From Acidobacteriota bacterium (GTDB lineage Bacteria; Acidobacteriota; UBA6911; RPQK01; JAJDTT01), in assembly GCA_028874215.1 (NCBI GenBank), contig JAPPLF010000027.1, positions 1-64,000 on the forward strand: 64,000 bases of DNA, read 5' to 3'. Positions 32,731-41,711 of the stretch are shown here, piece by piece. The translations under genes were made by a program, and so were the position numbers. The first letter of the stretch is position 1; each line of letters begins with the position of its first letter. The notes beneath the pieces were generated by a model, which saw only the letters and a program-made list of their open reading frames with translations, was not told the origin of the DNA and did not search any database.

Positions 32731-34338
32731 ATGACAGATACGACGCCGCAGAACTCGTCTCCCGACTCGGGCGCCGGTAGCTTCCGGGCGCCCCATCCCG
32801 GGTCCAAGGAGATGCCGCGATGGCAGACCGGCAAGCTGGTGAATGCGCCCGTCTTCACGAGACGAAACTGGTTCCAGTTGCTGGGTCCCGGTCTGATCCT
32901 GGGAGGAGGCGCCATCGGCGGGGGCGAATGGCTGATGGGTCCCGCCGTCACGGCCAAGTACGGCGGCGCTCTCATGTGGCTCGCCACCCTGAGCATCATG
33001 AGCCAGGTTCTCTACAACATCGAGATCAGCCGCTACACCCTCTACACGGGGGAACCGATCTTCACCGGCAAGTTCCGCACCCTGCCTGGACCCAGGTTCT
33101 GGCTCATCGCCTACATATTCCTGGATTTCGGAGCCGTCTTCCCTTACCTGGCGGCCAACGCGGCCACCCCGCTGGCCGCCGTCCTCCTGGGGGGAGTCCT
33201 TCCGGACCCGCTGAACAACGACGCCCACTGGTGGCTCCTGAGGATCCTGGGCTATCTGATTTTTCTGGCGGCCCTGGTGCCGCTGCTCATCGGCGGCAAG
33301 ATCTACAACTCGCTCCGGGCGGTGATGACCTTCAAGATCGTGGTCGTCCTGGGGTTTCTCTCGATCCTGGGGATCTTCCACTCCAGCCTCTCCACCTGGA
33401 CCGAGATTTTCGGCGGCTTCCTCAAGTTCGGTTCGGTGCCCGTCGGCGGGGCCGAGACCGAGAACATCTTCGTCTCGCTGGTGAACAAGGGGACGGTGCC
33501 CGAGATCGACTTCAGCACCATCGCCCTCCTGGCGGCATTCGCCGCCATCGCCGGCAGCGGGGGGCTCTCCAATGCTCCCATCAGCAACTACACCAGGGAT
33601 CAGGGTTGGGGAATGGGCCGTCACGTGGGAGCCATCCCCAGCGTCATCGGCGGGCACAACCTGAGCCTGTCCCACGTGGGTATGGTCTTCGAGGTGACGC
33701 GCAGTTCCCTGGGGAGATTCCGCCAATGGTACCGGCACGTGTGCCGTGATCAATTGGCCGTCTGGATGCCCGCCTGCTTTCTGGGCCTGGCCCTGCCCAG
33801 CATGCTGAGCGTGCAGTTCCTGCCCCGGGGCACGGAAGCCAGCAGTTGGGTGGCTGCCGGCATGACGGCGTCCGGCGTGCGCGACCACGTGGGGGCGGCC
33901 TGGGGTGCGGATGCCGGCGTGCTCTTCTGGTACCTCACCATGTTCTGCGGTTTTCTGGTCCTGGCTCCCACCATGGCGACCTCGGCCGACGGAGTCATCC
34001 GCCGGTGGGTGGACGTCTTCTGGACCTCCAGCGCGCGACTGCGCAAGCTGGACCCGAGCCGGATCCGAATCGTCTATTTCAAGGTGCTGGCCGGCTACGC
34101 CGTTTTCGGCCTCATCATGCTCTCGGTGGCGCCGCCGCTGGAACTCTTGAAGATCGCCACCAACATCTTCAACTATGCCCTGGGGGTGAGCTGCTTCCAC
34201 ACGCTGGCCGTCAACGTCACCCTGCTGCCCCCGGATCTGCGCCCCGGCTGGGCCATGCGAATAGGAATGTTCCTGGCGGGATCCTTCTTCACACTGCTGG
34301 CTATCGTCACCACGCTGAGCCTGGTGGGGGTTCTGTGA
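32731..34338 (+). CDS. divergent Nramp-family membrane transporter
   Basis: A 535-aa protein with about 11 membrane helices and the overall Nramp (LeuT-fold) pattern, e.g. NWFQLLGPGLILGGGAIGGG, ISRYTLYTGEPIFTGK and MTFKIVVVLGFLSILGIF. Canonical Nramp metal ligands are absent: the DPGN of helix 1 is replaced by GAIGGGEW and the MPH of helix 6 by a GLSNAPISN segment. It may therefore carry another ion or solute, as in Nramp-related Mg or Al transporters. ATG 32731 follows GGA closely; the upstream frame is the opposite-strand gene's leader. Confidence 0.82.
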   Translation: MTDTTPQNSSPDSGAGSFRAPHPGSKEMPRWQTGKLVNAPVFTRRNWFQLLGPGLILGGGAIGGGEWLMGPAVTAKYGGALMWLATLSIMSQVLYNIEISRYTLYTGEPIFTGKFRTLPGPRFWLIAYIFLDFGAVFPYLAANAATPLAAVLLGGVLPDPLNNDAHWWLLRILGYLIFLAALVPLLIGGKIYNSLRAVMTFKIVVVLGFLSILGIFHSSLSTWTEIFGGFLKFGSVPVGGAETENIFVSLVNKGTVPEIDFSTIALLAAFAAIAGSGGLSNAPISNYTRDQGWGMGRHVGAIPSVIGGHNLSLSHVGMVFEVTRSSLGRFRQWYRHVCRDQLAVWMPACFLGLALPSMLSVQFLPRGTEASSWVAAGMTASGVRDHVGAAWGADAGVLFWYLTMFCGFLVLAPTMATSADGVIRRWVDVFWTSSARLRKLDPSRIRIVYFKVLAGYAVFGLIMLSVAPPLELLKIATNIFNYALGVSCFHTLAVNVTLLPPDLRPGWAMRIGMFLAGSFFTLLAIVTTLSLVGVL

Positions 34339-34385
34339 TGGGGCCGGCCGCAGTCCTGGCCTCGCTCCGGTGAGTCTCCGTCGCG

Positions 34386-35081
34386 TCAGAACCCGAATTT
34401 CTTCAGAAGTTGGGCCGTCTCTTTCGGTTTCTCCAGAGGAGGCAGATCGGGCCGGCGCATGATCTCGTGCGCCTCCTTCTCGAAGACGACCATCTGTCCC
34501 GCCTTCTCGGGCAGGATCCGGAGGCAACTGGCGGGGATCTTGATGACCCCTTCGTTGTTGGCGTGGATGATGTCTCCCGGGTTCACCCGGATGCCGCCGA
34601 CCTGAACCGGCTCGTTCACTTCCGAGACCGTCAGCGCACAGTGATGGATGGTGAGGCCTCGAGAATAGGCGGCGAAGGGAATGCTCATGAGTCCGGGAAT
34701 GTCTCTGACGCCGCCATTGGTCACGAGGGCGCTGCAACCGGCGACGTCGAGCGCCTTGGCCATTCCATCCCCGAACACGCACTCGTGCTCCGGCCGGGAG
34801 CCGACCGCCTCGCACACCCACACTGCCGGTTCCTCCATCTTGTCGATATGGTTCACCATCTCCCAGAACCCGCTCAGGTCCGGCCTTCTTCCCGGTGTGC
34901 TGCTGTCCAGCTTGCAGGTGACGGCCACTCCCACGCTGGGCCCCAGGGAAGGGGTGACCGATTGGATGGAGCCCGACATGTAGAACTCCTCGGGGGGAGT
35001 CGGGTCGATGAATCCGATGGTGTTGGCGAGCAGTGCCGTGTCGTATTCGATGAGCCGGTTCAAGGTCTGAATCAGGGACAT
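34386..35081 (-). CDS. RraA / HMG-CHA aldolase family protein
   Basis: A 231-aa cytoplasmic protein of the RraA-like fold. It has FGDGMAKALDVAGCSALVTN and GGVRDIPGL, which hold the substrate/divalent-metal residues (Arg-Asp) of 4-hydroxy-4-methyl-2-oxoglutarate aldolases, and VNPGDIIHANNEGVIKIP. Family members are either pyruvate-yielding aldolases or the RNase E inhibitor RraA; the Arg-Asp pair favours an enzyme. ATG 35081 has GGAGG 5 nt upstream. Convergent with the Nramp relative, divergent from the TIM-barrel gene. Confidence 0.86.
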   Translation of the reverse strand: MSLIQTLNRLIEYDTALLANTIGFIDPTPPEEFYMSGSIQSVTPSLGPSVGVAVTCKLDSSTPGRRPDLSGFWEMVNHIDKMEEPAVWVCEAVGSRPEHECVFGDGMAKALDVAGCSALVTNGGVRDIPGLMSIPFAAYSRGLTIHHCALTVSEVNEPVQVGGIRVNPGDIIHANNEGVIKIPASCLRILPEKAGQMVVFEKEAHEIMRRPDLPPLEKPKETAQLLKKFGF

Positions 35082-35185
35082 TTGCTCCTCCGTCGAAAAC
35101 CTCCCTTGCCGCCGTCCGATGCAGTGTAGAATCGGACGGCAACGGTCGAAGTGGTCCGATAGCCTATCATGGTTTCTCGTGCGCT

Positions 35186-36211
35186 ATGGAGCCGGACGAA
35201 ACACCTGACACCTGGATGAGCAACGGTCGGGCAGACGCGGAAAGAACCGGACGCCGGGAATTCCTCGCCGGGCTGGGGACTGGCCTGTTGGCGGCCGCCG
35301 GCACCCGGCTCGAGGGCAAACCCTCCCGTCAGGGTGGGCCGCTGGCCGACCCCGATTGGACGTACTGCATCTTTTCCAAGCATCTGCAGTGGCTGGACTA
35401 TCGGGAATTGGGCGTGGCCGTGTCCCGACTCGGCTTCGACGGAGTCGACCTCACCGTCCGTCCCACAGGGCATGTTCTGCCCGAAAAAGTGAGGACGGAT
35501 CTTCCCGGGGCGGTGTCGGCGGTTGCGGAATCGGGTGTCACCGTTCCCACGATAACGACGGCCATTACCCGTCCGGATGGACCGGGAACCCGGGAGATCC
35601 TGGAGACCGCCAGCGGCCTGGGGATCCCGTTCTATCGGCTGGGTTACTATCGCTACCCGGAAGAGAAGGAGATTTCGGAAACGTTGGCGGAGATCAGGAA
35701 GAGCCTGACCGGCTTGGCCGATCTGAATCGAAGGTTCCGGATCTGCGGCGACTATCAAAACCACGCCGGCGCGTCCCATTTTGGAGCGGCGTTGTGGGAC
35801 CTGCGCGAGGCGCTGGAGGGACTCCCCAGCCGCTGGCTCGGCTGCCAGTTCGACATTCGCCACGCCACCGTGGAAGGGGGGCTCGCCTGGCCCACCAACT
35901 TCAGGGCTCTGGCCGGCCAAATCCACACCGTGGTGGTGAAAGACTTCAGGTGGAAGGAGACGTCCGATGGGTGGAAGGTGGAAAACTGCCCGTTGGGCGA
36001 GGGAATGGTTCCAGTCGGCCCCTTTCTGGCCCTTTTGTTGAAATCGGGATTCGCAGGTCCCATCAGCCTCCACTGCGAATACTCCCTCGGCGGCGCCGAG
36101 CGTGGCCGCCGCCGGCTCACCATGGACCGGGAGCGGGTCCTGGAGTCCATTGGGAAGGACCTGGCGACCCTGAAACGGCTGGTTGGTGAGGCAGCGGCTT
36201 CAGTGGGCTGA
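35186..36211 (+). CDS. Tat-exported TIM-barrel protein (xylose isomerase-like)
   Basis: A 341-aa protein with a twin-arginine signal (TGRREFLAGLGTGLLAAAGT) and a sugar-phosphate-isomerase/epimerase TIM barrel: RLGFDGVDLTVRP near the start, FRICGDYQNHAG and GCQFDIRHATVEGG in the middle and GPISLHCEYSLGG near the end, which provide the expected His/Asp/Glu metal set. Second exported protein of this kind in the window (the other at 4882-5760). ATG 35186 is used, but ATG 35216 is as likely. Substrate unknown. Confidence 0.84.
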   Translation: MEPDETPDTWMSNGRADAERTGRREFLAGLGTGLLAAAGTRLEGKPSRQGGPLADPDWTYCIFSKHLQWLDYRELGVAVSRLGFDGVDLTVRPTGHVLPEKVRTDLPGAVSAVAESGVTVPTITTAITRPDGPGTREILETASGLGIPFYRLGYYRYPEEKEISETLAEIRKSLTGLADLNRRFRICGDYQNHAGASHFGAALWDLREALEGLPSRWLGCQFDIRHATVEGGLAWPTNFRALAGQIHTVVVKDFRWKETSDGWKVENCPLGEGMVPVGPFLALLLKSGFAGPISLHCEYSLGGAERGRRRLTMDRERVLESIGKDLATLKRLVGEAAASVG

Positions 36212-36362
36212 CGTCCGATCGCAAGAACAACTGCGGCCGCTCCTGGTTTGCCGGCCTCGCTTCCGCGAAATGGAACTCGCCTCCATTGGCCGTCGTGAAA
36301 TATTCCGAAGTCCGAAAATCCCATTCTTCCTTGAACATCAGAGAAAGCGGGAACCATCCAAG

Positions 36363-37352
36363 ATGAACATCGAGATCCGGGAGATCCAAAAGAAAATCGA
36401 CGCCGAAAGCGTCCTGGTGGAGCGAATTCTCGAGGAGGTTTCCAAGGTGATCGTGGGCCAGGAATACATGGTCCGGCGCCTGCTCATCGGGCTCCTCACC
36501 AATGGGCATGTGCTGCTGGAGGGGGTGCCCGGCCTGGCCAAGACCCTGACGGTCAAGACCCTCTCCCAGACCATCGACACCGGGTTTCAACGGGTTCAGT
36601 TCACACCCGACCTGCTCCCCGCGGATCTCATCGGCACGCTGGTCTACGATCAGAGCGACGGCAGCTTCAAGACCAAGAAGGGACCCCTCTTTTCCAACCT
36701 GATTCTGGCCGACGAGATCAATCGTTCGCCGGCCAAGGTCCAGTCGGCGCTGCTGGAGGCCATGCAGGAGCGGACCGTGACCATCGGCGAGAACACATTT
36801 CCCCTGGACGACCCGTTTCTGGTCCTGGCGACGCAGAATCCCATCGAGCAGGAGGGCACCTACCCCCTTCCGGAGGCACAGGTGGACCGCTTCATGTTGA
36901 AGCTGGCGGTGGGGTATCCGTCGCGCATGGAGGAATTGGAGATCATGCGCCGCATGTCCGGAAACTCCGCTCCCGAGGCCGCACCCGTAGTGTCGCCGGA
37001 GGAGATCCGCCGCGCCCGGGACGCGGTGCAGGAAATCTACATGGACGCCAAGATCCAACGGTATATCGTCGACATCGTCTTCGCGACGCGAACTCCCGGC
37101 GAGTGCGGCATGGACGAGCTGGTCGACCTGATCAATTTCGGCGCTTCTCCCAGGGCCTCCATCTTTCTGGCTCGCGCGGCCCGGGCCCATGCCTTCCTGG
37201 ACCATCGCGCCTACGTGACACCCGAAGACGTCCGGGCCATCGGCATGGACGTGCTCAGGCACCGTGTCATTCTGACCTACGAGGCGGAGGCCGAAGAGGT
37301 GACCGCCGAGGACGTGGTCCGCAAGGTCCTGGACAACGTGGAAGTGCCATGA
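36363..37352 (+). CDS. MoxR-family AAA+ ATPase
   Basis: A 329-aa chaperone-like ATPase that works with vWA proteins. It has Walker A LLEGVPGLAKT, Walker B LILADEINRSP, sensor-1 VLATQNP and the C-terminal lid with arginine finger region (LPEAQVDRFMLK). It is the first gene of the long Bat operon (about 9.6 kb, all genes overlapping or spaced by up to 74 bp). Proteins of this family assemble or activate vWA-containing complexes in stress tolerance and enzyme maturation. ATG 36363 is chosen from the conserved N-terminus. Confidence 0.95.
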   Translation: MNIEIREIQKKIDAESVLVERILEEVSKVIVGQEYMVRRLLIGLLTNGHVLLEGVPGLAKTLTVKTLSQTIDTGFQRVQFTPDLLPADLIGTLVYDQSDGSFKTKKGPLFSNLILADEINRSPAKVQSALLEAMQERTVTIGENTFPLDDPFLVLATQNPIEQEGTYPLPEAQVDRFMLKLAVGYPSRMEELEIMRRMSGNSAPEAAPVVSPEEIRRARDAVQEIYMDAKIQRYIVDIVFATRTPGECGMDELVDLINFGASPRASIFLARAARAHAFLDHRAYVTPEDVRAIGMDVLRHRVILTYEAEAEEVTAEDVVRKVLDNVEVP

Positions 37353-37383
37353 CGCGGCTGCGGCCTGGTGAAAATCTGCCGAG

Positions 37384-38265
37384 ATGATTCCACGCGAGAT
37401 CCTACGCAAGGTGCGCCGTCTCGAGATCGCCACTCGAGGCTTGGTGAACAACGTCTTTTCGGGTGAATACCATTCGGTGTTCAAGGGACGCGGCATGAGC
37501 TTTGCCGAGGTCCGCGAGTACCAGATCGGGGACGACGTCCGGACCATCGACTGGAACGTGACGGCCCGGATGGATCGTCCCTACGTCAAGCTGTTCGACG
37601 AGGAGAGGGACTTGACGGTGATGCTCCTGGTAGACGCCAGCCTTTCGGGCGAGTTCGGGTCCGGAGAGCGCATGAAGGGAGAGGTCGCCGTCGAAATCTG
37701 CGCTCTGCTGGCATTTTCCGCCATCAAGAACAACGACAAGGTGGGCCTGATCATCTTCACCGACCAGATCGAGAAATTTGTGCCTCCCCGCAAGGGCCGC
37801 TCCCACGTGCTCCGGGTCCTTCGGGAGCTGCTGTATTTCCAGCCCCGGAATCAGGCTACCGACATCGGTCTGGCCCTTGAGTACCTGATGCGGGTCATCC
37901 GCAGAAGAAGCATCGTCTTCCTGGTGTCGGACTTCCTCGCGGACGGGTTCCATCGCGGGCTCCGGGTCGCCAACCGGCGGCATGACGTGGTGGCCGTCCG
38001 GGTCCGGGACCCCAGGGAACGGGAGCTTCCGCGAGTGGGTTTCGTCGAGTTCGAGGATGCCGAGACGGGAGAGCAACTGATTCTCAACACCAATGACCCG
38101 GAGGTTCGAGAGGCGTTCAAGGCCCAGGTTCGCCGGGAGGACGAAGAACTCCGGAGCTTCCTCAACTCCATCAGCGTCGACAGCATCGAGGTGGATTCGG
38201 ACCGCAGCTATCTGGAGTTGTTGATCCGGTTCTTCCGGACCCGGAGCCGGCGGTTGCGGCGATGA
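37384..38265 (+). CDS. DUF58 (vWA-like) protein
   Basis: A 293-aa protein with the DUF58 signature VREYQIGDDVRTIDWNVTAR and a vWA-type core (VMLLVDASLSGEFGSG; GLIIFTDQIEKFVPPRKG; FLVSDFLADGF). The MIDAS-like sequence is D-A-S-L-S rather than D-x-S-x-S-plus-conserved T in all positions, so metal binding is uncertain. Always found beside MoxR genes; probably its substrate or partner. Stop overlaps the next start (ATGA). Confidence 0.94.
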   Translation: MIPREILRKVRRLEIATRGLVNNVFSGEYHSVFKGRGMSFAEVREYQIGDDVRTIDWNVTARMDRPYVKLFDEERDLTVMLLVDASLSGEFGSGERMKGEVAVEICALLAFSAIKNNDKVGLIIFTDQIEKFVPPRKGRSHVLRVLRELLYFQPRNQATDIGLALEYLMRVIRRRSIVFLVSDFLADGFHRGLRVANRRHDVVAVRVRDPRERELPRVGFVEFEDAETGEQLILNTNDPEVREAFKAQVRREDEELRSFLNSISVDSIEVDSDRSYLELLIRFFRTRSRRLRR

Positions 38266-39251
38266 GACACCGCATTATTCCGATCGCGATCCTGATCTTC
38301 TGCCTGCCGGCGTTGCCGGGGCAATCCCCCGTCCAGTTGGATTCCCGGGTGGATCCGGCACAGGTCACCGTGGGAGATCTGATTCGCCTCACCTTGACGG
38401 TGACGGCGGACCCCGGCGTGGAAGTGGACCTGCCCGAACCGGACCCCGATATGGGCGAGTTCGAGGTCCTCGGCCATGAGGTCGCGGGTCCGGTCGAGGA
38501 TGACGGGCGCCGGATCTGGACCGTGGTCTACACTCTGGCTCTCTACAAGACGGGCAGTTTCGAGATTCCTCCGGTGGCGGTGAGCTACCGTGGCGAGGGT
38601 GTCCAGGCCGGATCGGTCCGGACCCAGGAGCATTCGGTTCGGGTCGAGAGCACCCTGTCTGACGATTCCAAGGACATTTTGGACATCAAAGGGCCGCTGG
38701 AGATTCCGCGAAGCCTCTGGTCCCTGTGGCCCTGGTTCGCCGCCGCCCTGGGTCTGGCGGCCCTGATCTTCCTGTATCTTCGCCGGAAAGGGGGTGAGGC
38801 CCCGTCGGCGGTCTCGCGGGAACCCCGGCTCTCGCCGTATGATGAAGCCTATCAGGCGCTCCGCCGGCTCCGGGACTCGGGACTGCTGGAAGAGGGTCAA
38901 CTGAAGCCGTATTTCACCCGGCTCTCGGAGATCATCCGCCGCTACCTGGAACGGCGGTATCTGATTCAGGCCATGGAGTCGACGACCACGCAGCTCCTGG
39001 ACCAATTGCGGAAGATGTCTCTCGCCCTGGATGAGTTGAAACTGTTTCGGGACTTCTTCCCCTGCTGCGACCTGGTCAAATTCGCCAAATACGCCCCTAC
39101 GGTTCCGGAGCAGGAGCGGATCACAGAATTGGCTTTCCGAATTCTGGAAGTGACCCGCCCCACGGAACCGGTTTTGCCTGCTACGGAGGAGTCCACGCCG
39201 GAATCCGCGGGACATCAGCGACGGGATCGTCGCCGCCACGGACAAGATTGA
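38262..39251 (+). CDS. short BatD-like membrane protein
   Basis: A 329-aa protein with a signal peptide (IIPIAILIFCLPALPGQ), an Ig-like extracytoplasmic domain (VDPAQVTVGDLIRLTLTV; then YTLALYKTGSFEIPPVAVSY), one transmembrane helix (about 153-173) and a helical cytoplasmic tail with the segment YDEAYQALRRLRDSGLLEEG. This resembles the N-terminal and tail parts of BatD in reduced form. A second, full BatD is encoded at 42577-44430, so the operon carries two. Translationally coupled to DUF58. Confidence 0.8.
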   Translation: MRHRIIPIAILIFCLPALPGQSPVQLDSRVDPAQVTVGDLIRLTLTVTADPGVEVDLPEPDPDMGEFEVLGHEVAGPVEDDGRRIWTVVYTLALYKTGSFEIPPVAVSYRGEGVQAGSVRTQEHSVRVESTLSDDSKDILDIKGPLEIPRSLWSLWPWFAAALGLAALIFLYLRRKGGEAPSAVSREPRLSPYDEAYQALRRLRDSGLLEEGQLKPYFTRLSEIIRRYLERRYLIQAMESTTTQLLDQLRKMSLALDELKLFRDFFPCCDLVKFAKYAPTVPEQERITELAFRILEVTRPTEPVLPATEESTPESAGHQRRDRRRHGQD

Positions 39252-39261
39252 GGAGGTCATC

Positions 39262-39585
39262 ATGGTTGCTATTCCCCCGATTTTGGTTGGGGCCCTGGTC
39301 GACGCTGTCGTCACGGGAGTTTCGAAAGTGCTTGACTCGCGCCTGAACCGAGGCGCAGAGCCCGCCGGCATCGGTGCGGACGAGGTGCGCCAAGGCGTCG
39401 AAGCGGCCACGATGACCCTGAACGCCGAGTTGTTTCAAATCCGGGCGGCCATCGCGTCTCGTCCCACGACCGAAGACCTGGAATCGACCATTCGCGATCT
39501 GGAAACGCGGATTTATCGAGCCCTGGTGGTGCAGGCCGTAGGCATTGCGGGCGTGGTTGCCGGTCTTCTCTGGTTCCTCGGATGA
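39262..39585 (+). CDS. small coiled-coil protein with C-terminal membrane anchor (CCDC90/DUF1640-like)
   Basis: A 107-aa protein: hydrophobic N-terminal region (VAIPPILVGALVDAVVTGV), heptad-rich helix (TEDLESTIRDLETRIYRALV) and transmembrane helix at about 86-106. The shape resembles CCDC90/DUF1640-type proteins. GGAGG lies 6 nt before the ATG. Its place inside a Bat operon, between the short BatD-like and batA, is not one I know to be usual; it may scaffold the complex at the membrane. 74 bp separate it from batA. Confidence 0.6.
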   Translation: MVAIPPILVGALVDAVVTGVSKVLDSRLNRGAEPAGIGADEVRQGVEAATMTLNAELFQIRAAIASRPTTEDLESTIRDLETRIYRALVVQAVGIAGVVAGLLWFLG

Positions 39586-39659
39586 GGATTGTGTCCGGCA
39601 TTGAGGCCACGCAGATTCGGGACCTCCGCTCTGATGCTGCTTTGCCCTGAGAATTGACC

Positions 39660-40652
39660 ATGTCGTACCGTTTCGCGGATCCCTGGTTTCTCAGCCTGCT
39701 GGTGATCCTTCCCCTGATCCTGTTCTGGATCCTGAGCCGGGGACGCCGCCGGAACTCCAGCCTGCGGTTTCCGCATGTGGGCTCTCTCAAGAAGGCGTAC
39801 AAGCCCATGGCGGCCCGTTCCCGCCATTTCCTCTTCGCCGTTCGGTTGGTTGCCCTGGGGCTTCTGGTTCTCGCGGCGGCGAGGCCCCAGAGCGGCGCCA
39901 CGCGTGAGGAGGTCACGGCGGAGGGGATCGACATCGTTCTGGCCTTGGACCTGTCCAGCTCCATGCTGGCCCAGGACATCGAGCCCGACCGGATCGAAGC
40001 GGCGAAGCAGGTCGCCGCCGACTTCATCCGGCGCCGGACCAACGACCGGATCGGACTGGTGGTCTTCGCCAGCCACGGATTCGTCCAGTGCCCGCTGACC
40101 CTGGACTACGGGATCCTCCTGGATTTTCTGGACGAGTTGAAGGTGGGCCTGCTGGACGACGGGACCGCCCTGGGCATGGGCATCGCCACCGCGGTCGGCC
40201 GTCTCAAGGAGAGTGAAGCCGAATCGAAGGTGTTGATCCTGCTCACCGACGGCCGCAACAATGCGGGAGAAATCGACCCCGCCACCGCGTCCCAGATGGC
40301 GCAGGCCTTCGGAATCCGCATCTACTCCATCGGTGCCGGAACCCGCGGCGTGGCGCCCTATCCGGTGGACGACCCGGTCTTCGGCCGCCGCCAGACCCGG
40401 ATTCGAGTCGACATCGACGAAGAGGCGCTTCGACAAGCCGCCGAGGTGACGGGCGGGCGGTATTTTCGGGCGACGGATCGCGAGAGCCTGGAGCAGATCT
40501 ACCGCGAGATCGACGAGTTGGAAAAGAGCGAGATCAAGGTGAATCAATATACCCAATACGGAGAGCTGTTCCCTTATCCGCTGGCCCTGGCGGTCGTGCT
40601 TCTGTTGGGCGAGGTGGGACTCTCCGGAACCTGGTTTCGCAAGGTGCCGTGA
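39660..40652 (+). CDS. batA: BatA-type membrane vWA protein
   Basis: A 330-aa protein with two N-terminal transmembrane helices (LLVILPLILFWILS; AVRLVALGLLVLAAARP), an extracytoplasmic vWA domain and a C-terminal helix (LALAVVLLLGEVGL). MIDAS is intact: LDLSSSMLAQDI, GTALG and LLTDGRNNAGE. ATG 39660 preferred; the TTG six bases upstream is not needed. 27 bp before batB. In Bacteroides and Leptospira, Bat proteins support aerotolerance and envelope stress resistance. Confidence 0.92.
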   Translation: MSYRFADPWFLSLLVILPLILFWILSRGRRRNSSLRFPHVGSLKKAYKPMAARSRHFLFAVRLVALGLLVLAAARPQSGATREEVTAEGIDIVLALDLSSSMLAQDIEPDRIEAAKQVAADFIRRRTNDRIGLVVFASHGFVQCPLTLDYGILLDFLDELKVGLLDDGTALGMGIATAVGRLKESEAESKVLILLTDGRNNAGEIDPATASQMAQAFGIRIYSIGAGTRGVAPYPVDDPVFGRRQTRIRVDIDEEALRQAAEVTGGRYFRATDRESLEQIYREIDELEKSEIKVNQYTQYGELFPYPLALAVVLLLGEVGLSGTWFRKVP

Positions 40653-40679
40653 AACCAGACAGGCAAGAGGGAAGGGATC

Positions 40680-41711
40680 TTGTTTCGATTCGGTGAGCCA
40701 CAGTTGCTGTATCTGCTGGTCCTGTTGCCGCTGCTGTTCGCCTTTCTGTTCTGGGTGATCCGGCGGAAGCGGCGCGCGGTCCAGGTTCTGGTGGGGCCCC
40801 ACATGGCGTCCCGGCTCACCGGGAACTCCAGCAGCCGGCGCCAGTGGTCCAAAGGGCTCATGGTGGTGGCGGCCGTCGGCCTGCTGTTGGGCGGTCTGGC
40901 GCGGCCCCAGTTCGGGACCCGTCTGGAGACGGTGGAAAGAGAGGGGCAGGACCTGGTGGTGGTCCTGGATCTGTCCGCCTCCATGCTGGCCCGGGACATC
41001 CAGCCGAGCCGCCTGGAAAAGGCCAAGCACGCCATCGGAACGCTCATCGGCCTGCTGGAGGGGGACCGCATCGGGATCGTGGGGTTCGCCGGGGAGGCTT
41101 TTGTCCAATGTCCCCTGACCCTCGACTACGGGGCGGCCAGAACCCTGCTGGCCTCCATGGGACCGGAGTCGATTCCGGTGCCGGGAACGGCGTTGGGTGA
41201 AGCCCTGCGCAAGGGGTTGGAGCTCTTCTCGGCCGAGGAGAAGAAGCACAAGGTAATGGTTCTGATCACCGACGGAGAAGACCACCTGGGACGGCCCCTG
41301 GAGGTGGCGCGGGAAGCGGCCGGCCAGGGAGTGGTCATCCACGCCGTCGGAATCGGGTCGATGCAGGGCACTCCCATACCGGTCTTCGATTCGGAAGGCC
41401 GGACCCAAGGTTTCAAGAAAGACAGGTCCGGCGAAGTCGTGATGACACGGCTGGACGAGAGCACGCTTCGCGAAGTTGCGGAGGAGACGGGTGGCGCCTA
41501 TCGGAGGGCCTCCCCCGGCGAGTCGGAATTGGAGGGGATCTACGGGGAGGTGGCGGCCATGGAAAAGAAGCAGCTCGCCTCCATCCAGGTGGCCCAATAT
41601 GAGGAGCGGTTTCAGATCCCTGTACTGTTGGGTCTGATACTGCTGCTGGCCGACCTCCTGTTGGCCGAGCGGCGTCGCGTCGACAGAGTCTGGAAGGGAC
41701 GTTTTCGGTGA
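40680..41711 (+). CDS. batB: BatB-type membrane vWA protein
   Basis: A 343-aa paralogue of BatA: N-terminal helices (LLYLLVLLPLLFAFLFWVI; GLMVVAAVGLLLGGLARP), vWA domain with MIDAS (VLDLSASMLARDI, GTALG, LITDGEDHLGRP) and C-terminal helix. TTG start (40680) since the conserved F-R-F-G-E-P-Q-L-L-Y start begins there. The end overlaps batC by 1 bp (TGATG). It probably forms a heteromer with BatA. Confidence 0.92.
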   Translation: MFRFGEPQLLYLLVLLPLLFAFLFWVIRRKRRAVQVLVGPHMASRLTGNSSSRRQWSKGLMVVAAVGLLLGGLARPQFGTRLETVEREGQDLVVVLDLSASMLARDIQPSRLEKAKHAIGTLIGLLEGDRIGIVGFAGEAFVQCPLTLDYGAARTLLASMGPESIPVPGTALGEALRKGLELFSAEEKKHKVMVLITDGEDHLGRPLEVAREAAGQGVVIHAVGIGSMQGTPIPVFDSEGRTQGFKKDRSGEVVMTRLDESTLREVAEETGGAYRRASPGESELEGIYGEVAAMEKKQLASIQVAQYEERFQIPVLLGLILLLADLLLAERRRVDRVWKGRFR

